11,419 bases of DNA from Candidatus Eiseniibacteriota bacterium. Its GTDB lineage: Bacteria; Eisenbacteria; RBG-16-71-46. The position numbers and the translations under genes are program-made. This document shows positions 1-6,428 of the stretch, piece by piece. How positions within the stretch are numbered: the first letter of the stretch is position 1; the number at the start of each line of letters is the position of its first letter. Below the pieces are notes generated by a model. The model did not search any database and was not told the DNA's origin. It was given only the letters and a program-made list of their open reading frames with translations. The stretch spans positions 1 to 11,419 of the forward strand of contig VBOS01000475.1 of assembly GCA_005893185.1 (NCBI GenBank), written 5' to 3'.

Positions 1-299
1 CGAACGCGCTCGGCTCGTGGCGGCTCCACGAGTGCACGATGTTCGTGACGCTCGAGCCGTGCGCGATGTGCGCGGGCGCGATCATCCTCGCGCGCGTCGG
101 GCGCCTGGTCTACGGCGCGCACGATCCCAAAGCGGGCGCGTGCGGCTCGGTGCTGGACGTGATCCACGAGCCGCGGCTCAACCATCGCGTCGAGGTCACG
201 GCCGGGGTGCTAGCCGAGGAGTGCGGCGGGGCGCTGCGCCAGTTCTTCCTGCGCAAGCGCCGCGAGGCGGAGTCGAAGATCGAGCCGGGCCACGCGTAG
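1..299 (+). CDS. tadA: tRNA-specific adenosine deaminase, 3' part (partial)
   Basis: The enzyme deaminates adenosine to inosine at the wobble position of tRNA (A34, classically tRNA-Arg ACG), and is cytoplasmic. The visible frame begins at base 3 and is open to the window edge, so the N-terminus is missing. It carries the second half of the CDA/TadA zinc site: the sequence LEPCAMCAGAI (about bases 51-83) holds the PCxxC pair that ligates zinc. Before it comes GSWRLHECTMFVT, matching the TadA stretch that precedes PCxxC. After it comes ARVGRLVYGAHDPKAGACGS, a typical TadA continuation. The first zinc ligand and catalytic glutamate (HAE motif) lie upstream of the window. The gene stops with TAG at 297-299. 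A guanine or cytosine deaminase of the same superfamily is possible but fits less well. Confidence 0.93.
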   Translation, partial: NALGSWRLHECTMFVTLEPCAMCAGAIILARVGRLVYGAHDPKAGACGSVLDVIHEPRLNHRVEVTAGVLAEECGGALRQFFLRKRREAESKIEPGHA

Positions 300-325
300 C
301 GTTCGCAGTGATGCGAGGTTCCTCG

Positions 326-543
326 ATGCCCCTGCGCGTCCTCTCGCTGATCCCGGCCGGGATCCTGCTATCGGCGGGCGTCGCGTCGCGACACTCGCGC
401 GAGGCGCCCTGTCACCGGGCGAGCACATCGTGCCCTGGGACCTGCTGGACGCCGCAGGGAAGCACGTGCGTCCCGGGATCTATGTGATGCGATTGGTCGC
501 CGGTCGCCAGCAGATGAAGCGACTCCTGGTGGTCGCGCGCTGA
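326..543 (+). pseudogene. Remnant of a secreted protein: signal peptide joined out of frame to a FlgD-Ig-like C-terminal tail
   Basis: Two pieces of one gene type lie back to back in different frames. Frame 2 from ATG 326, with GAGG at 315-318 as a Shine-Dalgarno site 7 nt upstream, reads MPLRVLSLIPAGILLSAGVA, a good signal peptide with an early Arg, a hydrophobic core and small residues. Frame 1 from 376 reads GRRVATLARG, then VPWDLLDAAGKHVRPGIY, then VMRLVAGRQQMKRLLVVAR, stopping at TGA 541-543. That is the pattern of FlgD-Ig-like or type IX-like C-terminal tails (GRRVxTL ... WDGxDxxGxxVxxGxYxxRL ... RKLxxxR). Frame 1 has no ATG or GTG start before 430. The join between signal peptide and tail falls near 370-380, as if the middle of a larger secreted protein was deleted out of frame. 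The signal peptide could be chance; the tail is firmer. Confidence 0.6.
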
Positions 544-561
544 AGTCGATCTCCACCTTGG

Positions 562-597
562 CCGGCGCGCCGGTCCTTAGAAGGGCCGGCGCGCCGG
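562..597 (+). terminator. Long GC-rich hairpin, terminator-like
   Basis: An inverted repeat pairs 562-578 with 581-597: CCGGCGCGCCGG followed by TCCTT on the left, AAGGG followed by CCGGCGCGCCGG on the right, with one G-T wobble. With TTAGAA left as loop this is a 15-bp stem. Each arm contains the palindrome GGCGCGCC. It is followed by ATCATTT rather than a clean T-run, so termination efficiency is uncertain. It sits after the secreted-protein remnant and before the VKOR-DsbA gene, where it would insulate the two units. Confidence 0.6.
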
Positions 598-676
598 ATC
601 ATTTCGGCCTCGGGCCCCGCTCCTCTCGTTCGTGGAGGTGGCCTTCGCGGCGGTTGGCTGGTATTCCTCCCGCCAT

Positions 677-1969
677 ATGAGCCGAACGGATTCGGCCGTG
701 GTCCCTCGCGGGCCCCGTGTTCCGGGGGGCGCGCCGGGCTGGGCGCTGGTGACGCCGCTCCTCTGCCTCGCGGGGCTCCTCCTCTCGACATTCCTCACGG
801 TGATGCACTTCGGGCTCCTCAACGGCGACGTCTCGCTCGGGGAGGTGTGCGGCGGGGGAGGTGGCTGCAACGGCGTGATCTTCAGCCGCTACGGGCGGCT
901 GCTGGGCCTCCCGGTCTCGGTGTGGGGCATGTGGTACTACGTGCTGGCTGCGACACTCTCGACGGGCGCGGCGCTCCTGCGTCGCGAGGACGGCGCGGCC
1001 TTCGTGCGCGCCACGCTGTGGCTCACGGTGGCGGCGCTCGCCTTCGACGCCTGGCTCGCGTGGGCCATGCTCGCGCGGGTGGGGAGGTTCTGCCCGCTGT
1101 GCGCAGCCACCTACGGGCTCAACGTGGCGATCTTCATCTTCACGCTGCGCGCGGCCCGCGAGGCACGCGGCCTGCCGGGCGGACCGCGCTCGCTCCTGCC
1201 GAGCCTCGCGAGCCTGCGGCGGCCCGCAGAGCCCGCCTACTACCGCGAGGCGCTCAAGCTCCACCTCGCGACCCTCGGCGCGGGCGTGAGCGCGCTGGTG
1301 CTGGTGCTGAGCCTGGCGTTCTCGCAGATGCTGCTCGCGGCGCAGAGGAAGGAGCTCGAGGGCCTGCTCGAGTTCCTGAGAACGGAGCCCCCGGCCGCGA
1401 TCGCCACCGCGGGCCTGCCTGCGCGCGGATCGGAGAGCGCCCCGATCTCGGTCGTCGTGTTCTCCGACTTCCTGTGCGAGCAGTGCAAGCGCGCGAACGA
1501 GTACTTCGATGTCGTGGCGGCTGGCCGCCGCGGCGCGCTGCGCGTCACGTACGTGAACTACCCGGCGGAGCAGACATGCAACCCGCACGCCGACAAGACG
1601 CTCCACCCCGGCGCGTGCACGCTGGCGCGCGGGGCCCGATGCGCGGCGCGCCAGGGGAAATTCTGGGAGTTCCACGACGCGGTCTTCGGCGATCCGGGAA
1701 GGGTGGGACCGGAGAAGCTCGCGGCGTACGCGACCCGGGCCGGCCTCGATCGCGCAGCCTTCGACGCATGCATGGCGGAGGGCGACTCGGCGAGCGGGCT
1801 ACCGGCCGAGATCGCCCTCGCCCGCTCGGTCGGCGTGAATGTCACGCCGACCTTCTTCCTCAATGGCCGCCGGATCGTCGGGGCGCTCAAGCCGTGGATG
1901 CTCGACACGGCGCTCGAGGCCCTGCTGCAGACGCCGCGCGCGGAGCCCCACCGAGCCGGAGCACCGTAG
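677..1969 (+). CDS. VKOR-DsbA fusion (vitamin K epoxide reductase domain plus thioredoxin-fold oxidoreductase)
   Basis: An inner-membrane protein of 430 aa that should make disulfide bonds in envelope proteins and pass the electrons to quinone, doing in one chain the work of DsbB and DsbA. Residues about 24-160 are the multi-pass VKOR domain: loop cysteines C58 and C64 (in CGGGGGCNG), the FSRYGRLLGLPVSVWGMWYY segment, and the quinone-side active site C139-P-L-C142. A further hydrophobic segment at about 198-220 anchors the periplasmic part. Residues about 255-418 are DsbA-like: active site C267-E-Q-C270 after FSDFL, and the cis-proline loop VTPTFF (T390-P391). C301, C314, C322 and C365 are extra cysteines in the helical insert. 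I chose ATG 677 because the in-frame GTG at 632 adds only a non-family leader. Neither start has a clear Shine-Dalgarno site. Function is inferred from the fold and motifs. Confidence 0.92.
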   Translation: MSRTDSAVVPRGPRVPGGAPGWALVTPLLCLAGLLLSTFLTVMHFGLLNGDVSLGEVCGGGGGCNGVIFSRYGRLLGLPVSVWGMWYYVLAATLSTGAALLRREDGAAFVRATLWLTVAALAFDAWLAWAMLARVGRFCPLCAATYGLNVAIFIFTLRAAREARGLPGGPRSLLPSLASLRRPAEPAYYREALKLHLATLGAGVSALVLVLSLAFSQMLLAAQRKELEGLLEFLRTEPPAAIATAGLPARGSESAPISVVVFSDFLCEQCKRANEYFDVVAAGRRGALRVTYVNYPAEQTCNPHADKTLHPGACTLARGARCAARQGKFWEFHDAVFGDPGRVGPEKLAAYATRAGLDRAAFDACMAEGDSASGLPAEIALARSVGVNVTPTFFLNGRRIVGALKPWMLDTALEALLQTPRAEPHRAGAP

Positions 1970-2044
1970 CGCGGCCCCGCTCCCGGAGCGCAGCGGCGGC
2001 AGGACATCCCCACTTCCGATGGCGCCCGCCCGGTGGGACCGTGG

Positions 2045-2050
2045 TATGAT
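2045..2050 (+). promoter_or_regulatory. Possible extended -10 promoter for the signalling operon
   Basis: TATGAT, preceded by TGG at 2042-2044 (TGnTATGAT, an extended -10 form), lies 42 bases before the kinase start codon. It stands out in GC-rich DNA, and the next few dozen bases are relatively AT-rich. The hexamer at the matching -35 position is GCGCCC, which is no match to consensus, so the call rests on the -10 alone. Confidence 0.4.
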
Positions 2051-2091
2051 ACACGCCTTCGTATTTCGCACTTGGGATTCGGAGAGCTTGC

Positions 2092-3744
2092 GTGCGGTCG
2101 GAACGACCCCCTTCGGCCCGTGGCCAGTCCGCCTTGTGGCACGTGCGTGCGCTTCCTTGGCCCGCGCTGTTGCTCCTGCTCGCGGGAGTGTATTTCGCTG
2201 CCGGCAAGCTGTGCCTGAGGCTCGCCCTCGTCAACCCCAGCGCGACTCCGGTATGGGTACCGACCGGGATCGCCCTCGCGAGCCTTCTGTGGTTCGGGTC
2301 CTCCGCCTGGCCCGCCATCCTCGCGGGCGCTTTCCTCGTGAACGTGACCACCGCCGGGACGGTCGCGACCTCGCTGGGGGTCGCCGCCGGCAACACGCTC
2401 GAGGCGGTGGCCGGCGCGTATCTGGTGAAGCGTTTCGCCAACGGCATGGGCGCGTTCGAGCGCGCGCCGGACATCTTCAAGTTCGCGCTGCTGGCCGGAA
2501 TACTGAGCACCACGCTGAGCGCGACCATCGGCGTTGCGAGCCTGGCGCTCGGCGGGGTCATTCCCCGGGCGGGGCTCGGGCTCGCGTGGTTGACGTGGTG
2601 GCTCGGCGATGTGGGCGGCTGCCTGGTCGTGGCGCCGCTCCTCATCCTCTGGACGGACGGCAGCACGCGGCGGTGGACCCGGGCCCAGGCGCTCGAGGCC
2701 ATCGCCCTGCTGCTCTGCATGGTGGCGGTCGGGCAGCTGGTCTTCGGGTACGCGCTGCCGTGGAGACTCCGATTCCCGCTCACGTTCCTGTGCATCCCTC
2801 CGCTCATCTGGGTCGCCTTCCGATTCGATCCGCGCACGGCTGCGACCGCAGTTCTGGTGCTCGCGTCCCTGGCAGTGGCGTGGACCGTGGGAGTGGGGCG
2901 AACGGTGGAGAAGACGTTGTTGAACGAGGCGCTCGTGATGCTCCCGGTGTTCCTCGGCGTGTCCGCGGTCACCACGCTCACCCTCTCCGCGTTGGTGGCC
3001 GAGCAAAGGCGTCGCGAGGAGACGATCCGCTCGACCTCCGAACGGCTGCACGAGGCCATGACCGAGCTGGAGGCCTTCGGGCATTCGATCTCCCATGACC
3101 TGCGCTCTCCGATCGGAGCGATGCTAAACTACGCGACGATCATCGAGCAGGACTACGGAGGCCGGCTCGAAGGCGAGGGGGTGCGGCTGCTCGGCCGGAT
3201 CCGGGCGAGCGGGGAGGCAGCGGTTCAATTGCTCGATCAGCTCGTGCGGTTCGTGTGGGTGGAGCGCGAGGGGGACCAGCGGGAGCATGTGGACATGAGC
3301 GCGCTCGCGCGCGAGGCATTCGCCGAGCTGATGGTGGGAAGCGAGAACCCAGACCAGGTCGAGTTCCACGTGTCGGAGCTTCCGGCCGCGAACGGAAGCC
3401 CGGCGCTGCTGCTCCGCGTGTTCCGCAACCTCCTCAGCAATTCCGTCAAGTACACCCGCGGCCGTGAGGACCGCCGCATTTCCGTGACCGGTATCGCGTC
3501 CGGGCCGGAGAACACCTACGTCGTCACCGACAATGGAAGCGGCTTCGACCCGCAGCTCGCTGGATTGCTGTACGAGCCGTTCCGCAGGCTGGGCACGGCG
3601 AGGGACTCCGAGGGCTCGGGCCTCGGGCTCGCGATCGTGGCGAAGATCGTCCGCCGGCACGGAGGACGGGTGTGGGCCGAGAGCGACGGTGTGAGCGGCG
3701 CTCGCTTCTGCTTCACGCTTCCCCCGGAACGGAACGGGACATGA
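2092..3744 (+). CDS. MASE1-domain sensor histidine kinase
   Basis: A membrane histidine kinase of 550 aa. Residues about 22-300 form the MASE1 integral-membrane sensor: about eight hydrophobic segments, including the typical VWVPTGIALASLLWFG (54-69). A charged linker, likely coiled-coil (about 301-328), leads to the HisKA domain with H335 in SISHDLRSP as phosphoacceptor. The HATPase domain has the N-box NLLSNSVKY (446-454), the G1 box DNGSGFD (480-486) and the G2 box GSGLGLAI (508-515). There is no PAS or GAF domain, so sensing should be through MASE1, whose ligand is generally unknown. The GTG start at 2092 has GGAGAG at 2081-2086. The last bases overlap the following regulator gene as ATGA, indicating coupled translation. 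Confidence 0.94.
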   Translation: MRSERPPSARGQSALWHVRALPWPALLLLLAGVYFAAGKLCLRLALVNPSATPVWVPTGIALASLLWFGSSAWPAILAGAFLVNVTTAGTVATSLGVAAGNTLEAVAGAYLVKRFANGMGAFERAPDIFKFALLAGILSTTLSATIGVASLALGGVIPRAGLGLAWLTWWLGDVGGCLVVAPLLILWTDGSTRRWTRAQALEAIALLLCMVAVGQLVFGYALPWRLRFPLTFLCIPPLIWVAFRFDPRTAATAVLVLASLAVAWTVGVGRTVEKTLLNEALVMLPVFLGVSAVTTLTLSALVAEQRRREETIRSTSERLHEAMTELEAFGHSISHDLRSPIGAMLNYATIIEQDYGGRLEGEGVRLLGRIRASGEAAVQLLDQLVRFVWVEREGDQREHVDMSALAREAFAELMVGSENPDQVEFHVSELPAANGSPALLLRVFRNLLSNSVKYTRGREDRRISVTGIASGPENTYVVTDNGSGFDPQLAGLLYEPFRRLGTARDSEGSGLGLAIVAKIVRRHGGRVWAESDGVSGARFCFTLPPERNGT

Positions 3745-4217
3745 GCCTCCTGCCCACCATCCTGCTCGTGGACGACGACGACGACTACCTGTTCGTCGCG
3801 CTGCGCGCGATCGAGCGCACGGGGCTTCGGACCGACGTGCGAGTTGCGCGCTCGGGCCCCGAGGCGCTGACGCTGCTGGGGCTGGGATCGGGCCTGCCGG
3901 TCGCCGGAGCGCCCTCCCGCATCGCGGTCGTGATGCTGGATCTGCGCATGCCGGGCGTCGACGGGCTCGAGGTCCTGCGCCGGATGCAGGGGTGCAGCCG
4001 CACCCGCTCGATTCCGGTGGTGGTCGTCTCGTCATCCGACCGCCCGGACGACGTCCGGCAGTGCTACGAGCTGGGCGCCAACAGCTATGTTGTGAAGCGC
4101 TACGTGGCGCATCCGCCGGGCGCCTACGTGGCCGAGACCGTGCGCTACTGGGTCCAGCTGAACGAGACGCCGCGCCTGCCGCCGGAACGCGAGCCGTCCC
4201 CGGAGTCCGTAAGATGA
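3741..4217 (+). CDS. Single-domain response regulator, Rcp1-like
   Basis: A 158-aa stand-alone CheY-fold receiver without an output domain. The acidic pocket is VDDDDDY (10-16), the phosphoacceptor is D67 in VVMLDLRMPG, the switch serines are in VVVSSSD (94-100), and the conserved lysine is K119. The tail, including VRYWVQLNE, matches receivers of the Rcp1 type encoded next to phytochrome-like or other hybrid-free kinases. The usual lysine-proline pair is replaced by KR. The start codon overlaps the kinase stop (ATGA at 3741-3744), so the kinase is almost certainly its phosphodonor. It may act on a partner protein or shuttle phosphate in a relay, possibly towards the next gene; which one is not visible. 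Confidence 0.92.
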   Translation: MSLLPTILLVDDDDDYLFVALRAIERTGLRTDVRVARSGPEALTLLGLGSGLPVAGAPSRIAVVMLDLRMPGVDGLEVLRRMQGCSRTRSIPVVVVSSSDRPDDVRQCYELGANSYVVKRYVAHPPGAYVAETVRYWVQLNETPRLPPEREPSPESVR

Positions 4218-4281
4218 GTTCCCGGGGGGCTCGCATGGACCGCGCGCCGGCTGGGAGACCTTGCATCGGAACCGCTGCGCC

Positions 4282-5688
4282 ATGAATTCCGAGGACAACA
4301 CGCATCGCTTTTCGGCGCTGATCGTCGATGACGATGACGGCTTCCGAAGCAGCCTGGGACTGCTCGTGGGCCGCGAGGGCTTCGAGGTGCGCGAGGCCGC
4401 CGATCTCAAGCAGGCACGCGATCGCCTCGGCGAGACGGCGGTCGATCTCGTGCTGGTCGACCGCGGCCTTCCGGACGGCGACGGAATCGAGCTAGTTCAC
4501 GACGAGCGTCTGGCGACGGACAGCGACTTCGTCGTGATCACAGGCAACGCGGACGTCGATTCCGCCATCCAGGCGTTGCGGGTCGGGGCCCTCGATTACC
4601 TCACCAAGCCCATCGACCACTCGCGCCTCAAGAGCATCCTCGCCGGGGTGTCGCGCACGCGGAGTTTCAAGGCCGAGGTGCGGAGCCTGCGCGGCGAGCT
4701 GCGAGAGCTCGGCCGCTTCGGCCGCCTGGTCGGCCGCTCGCCGGCGATGCAGCAGGTGTACGACCTCGTCGCCCGGGTGGCGCCCACGCAGGCCGGAGTG
4801 CTTCTCACCGGGGACAGCGGCACGGGCAAGGAGCTGGCCGCCGAGACCATTCACCTCCTGAGCCGGAGACGCGAGGGCCCGTTCCTCGCCGTGAACTGCG
4901 GCGCCATCGCTCCGACCCTGATCGAGAGCGAGCTGTTCGGACACGAGAAGGGGAGCTTCACCGGGGCCGAGGGCAGCCGTCGTGGATACTTCGAGGAGGC
5001 GCATGGTGGCACGCTGTTCCTGGACGAGGTGACCGAGATGCCACTCGAGCTGCAGGCCAAGCTCCTGCGCGTCCTCGAAACCGGCGCGCTGCTGCGGGTG
5101 GGCGGCTCGAAGGCCCTGCCGGTCGACGTGCGAGTGATCGCAGCGACCAACCGTGACCCGGCGCGGGCGGTCCGGGAGCGCACGCTGCGCGAGGATCTCT
5201 ATTACCGGCTCAATGTCTTTCCCATCCACCTTCCGTCGCTGGGGGCGCGCGGGGAGGACCTCGAGCTGCTCGCGGATCATTTCCTCGATGCCGTGAACGC
5301 TCGCGAGCAGACACAGAAGACCTGGTCGCCCGCGGCGCGTACCGCGCTGCGCTCGTACCGCTGGCCCGGGAATGTGCGCGAGCTCAAGAACGCCGTCGAG
5401 CGCGCGGCGATTCTGGCAGACGAGATGATCGGCCCGGAGCTGCTTCCTCGCGCCGCCGCCGGCCAGCCGTCGGCCGACCCGGCGCTCGGCCCGGTGCTCC
5501 AGTTGCGGATCGGCGCCTCGCTGGAGGAGGTCGAGCAACGGGTCATCCTCGCGACCCTCAGGCAACTGGCGGGCGACAAGAAGAAGGCCGCGCAGGTGCT
5601 CGGGATCAGCCTCAAGACGCTCTACAACCGGCTGAGCGCGTGCCACGCGTCCTGGCAGATCGATCACGTCGAAAACGTTGAGCGCTAG
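4282..5688 (+). CDS. Sigma-54-dependent response regulator, NtrC family
   Basis: A 468-aa transcription activator in three parts. The receiver (about 10-122) has D17/D18, phosphoacceptor D60 in LVLVDRGLPD, and K109 in YLTKP. The AAA+ sigma-54 interaction domain (about 148-390) has Walker A GDSGTGKE (177-184), the sigma-54 contact loop ELFGHEKGSFTGA ending in GSFTGA (224-229, a Ser variant of GAFTGA), Walker B LFLDE (245-249) and sensor II WPGNVREL (361-368). The Fis-type helix-turn-helix is at about 421-452 (AAQVLGISLKTLYNRL). It would open sigma-54 promoters when phosphorylated. ATG 4282 is preferred; an in-frame TTG at 4261 has GGGAGA just upstream, but that spacing is too tight. It lies 64 nt after the receiver gene and is probably in the same operon. 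Its last codons and stop lie in the start of repeat copy A. Confidence 0.94.
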   Translation: MNSEDNTHRFSALIVDDDDGFRSSLGLLVGREGFEVREAADLKQARDRLGETAVDLVLVDRGLPDGDGIELVHDERLATDSDFVVITGNADVDSAIQALRVGALDYLTKPIDHSRLKSILAGVSRTRSFKAEVRSLRGELRELGRFGRLVGRSPAMQQVYDLVARVAPTQAGVLLTGDSGTGKELAAETIHLLSRRREGPFLAVNCGAIAPTLIESELFGHEKGSFTGAEGSRRGYFEEAHGGTLFLDEVTEMPLELQAKLLRVLETGALLRVGGSKALPVDVRVIAATNRDPARAVRERTLREDLYYRLNVFPIHLPSLGARGEDLELLADHFLDAVNAREQTQKTWSPAARTALRSYRWPGNVRELKNAVERAAILADEMIGPELLPRAAAGQPSADPALGPVLQLRIGASLEEVEQRVILATLRQLAGDKKKAAQVLGISLKTLYNRLSACHASWQIDHVENVER

Positions 5689-6007
5689 ACTCCTCTCTCG
5701 GGCGGAGCCGTGCGGTAGTTTGTAGAATCTTCCGCGCGATTTGTCCTGCGAGACCGGCTGCACGGCCCACCGATCCTCGTAACACACGGTTTCGCAGCGG
5801 GGGCAAGGACAGGCGGGGCTCGGCACTCCGCTTGCTCAGCCATCACTCCAGTACAGATGCACGGCTCCGACCGGGCCCTCCCCCGAGGTTTCTGCATCCT
5901 GCGGAGCCGTGCACTGGGTTTTAGCTGCCGAGGGTTCGATGCAGGTGCGGCCCCTGCACACTCCGGTAGCTTGCGCGGGGTCCACCGGGACCCCGCGCTG
6001 TTTTTTT
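5679..6007 (+). repeat. Tandem element, copy A: possible structured RNA ending in an intrinsic terminator
   Basis: This element recurs diverged at 6063-6405. Blocks shared with copy B include 5679-5693, 5717-5736 (20 identical bases), 5771-5783, 5819-5836, 5873-5888, 5923-5957 (35 identical bases) and the 3' hairpin. Internal pairings: 5707-5715 with 5758-5766 (9 bp, one wobble); GCACGGCTCCG at 5859-5869 with CGGAGCCGTGC at 5902-5912 (11 bp, perfect); AGCTGCC at 5923-5929 with GGTAGCT at 5965-5971; and GCAGG at 5941-5945 with CCTGC at 5953-5957. CGGAGCCGTGC also occurs at 5703-5713, so the 5859 arm has two possible partners. The T-run after the last stem suggests a + strand RNA. I recognise no Rfam family and see no convincing promoter, so a non-coding repeat or decayed element is also possible. 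Confidence 0.6.
5973..6007 (+). terminator. Intrinsic terminator of copy A
   Basis: GCGCGGGGTCC (5973-5983) pairs perfectly with GGACCCCGCGC (5988-5998) around a 4-base loop, followed by TG and seven T (6001-6007). This is a textbook rho-independent terminator for + strand transcription. It would end the signalling operon or an RNA made from copy A. Confidence 0.88.
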
Positions 6008-6062
6008 GGCAAGGCCGAGGCGGCCCCTGAGGCGCGGTGCTCGAGTAACGGATTGGCGCCTC

Positions 6063-6405
6063 TGAGCGGTAGACTCCACCATCCTCTCGGACGGAGCCAT
6101 GCGGAAGTTTGTAGAATCTTCCGCGTGATTCGTACTCCAGGACCGGCCGCACGGCCAATACGATCCTCGTAACTCACTGTTTGGCAGCGTCGGCAAGGGG
6201 AAGCGGGCCTCGGCACTCCGCTTGCTTGAGGGTGACGTGGGTATCGTTCCACGGCTCCTGCTGGGCCCTCCCCCGAGGCCTTTGCATCTTGCGCCTAGGT
6301 CGGAGCCGTGCGCGACTTTCAGCTGCCGAGGGTTCGATGCAGGTGCGGCCCCTGCCACACTCCGGCAGCTTGCGCGGGGTCCTGTGGGACCCCGCGCTGT
6401 TATTT
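6063..6405 (+). repeat. Tandem element, copy B: diverged second copy
   Basis: The second copy starts 384 bp after the first, with TGAGCGGTAGACTCC at 6063-6077 matching 5679-5693. It keeps the blocks at 6106-6125, 6161-6173, 6209-6226, 6263-6278 and 6321-6355. Some changes keep pairing: the G-T wobble in the AGCTGCC helix of copy A is a G-C pair here (GGCAGCT at 6364-6370), and the wobble in the first helix is also G-C here. Other changes weaken it: CGGAGCCATGC (6092-6102) has one mismatch to the central arm, so the central arm (6250-6258) prefers the 3' partner at 6301-6311. A 1-base indel relative to copy A near 6131-6160 breaks any shared minus-strand reading frame, which argues against a protein-coding repeat. 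The 55 bp between the copies (6008-6062) show nothing recognisable. Confidence 0.6.
6372..6405 (+). terminator. Terminator hairpin of copy B
   Basis: GCGCGGGGTCC (6372-6382) pairs with GGACCCCGCGC (6387-6397) with a different loop (TGTG) from copy A, followed by TGTTATTT, an interrupted T-tract. The stem is identical to copy A while the loop differs, as expected if the hairpin itself is under selection or recently copied. Confidence 0.7.
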
Positions 6406-6428
6406 CGCAGGGCGCTGTCAGCGCGCCC

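Noticed and set aside
2132..2147. TGGCACG resembling a sigma-54 -24 box
   Set aside because: It is inside the kinase coding sequence, and the GC of the -12 box is one base out of place.
1558..3096. 512-codon minus-strand frame opposite the VKOR and kinase genes
   Set aside because: Arg/Gly/Pro-rich shadow of two well-supported genes, with no domain.
4492..5826. Long minus-strand open frame over the NtrC gene and into repeat copy A, ending in a Cys-containing peptide
   Set aside because: It lies opposite a clear AAA+ gene and its composition is a high-GC shadow. The Cys-containing part falls in the repeat and its frame is not kept in copy B.
5931..5960. GGTTCGAT stretch as a tRNA T-loop or tmRNA end
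   Set aside because: No acceptor stem, anticodon arm or CCA fits around it; the surrounding bases form a different hairpin.
5679..6405. attC-type integron cassette sites
   Set aside because: No GTTRRRY/RYYYAAC core pair and no cassette genes; the elements end in terminators.
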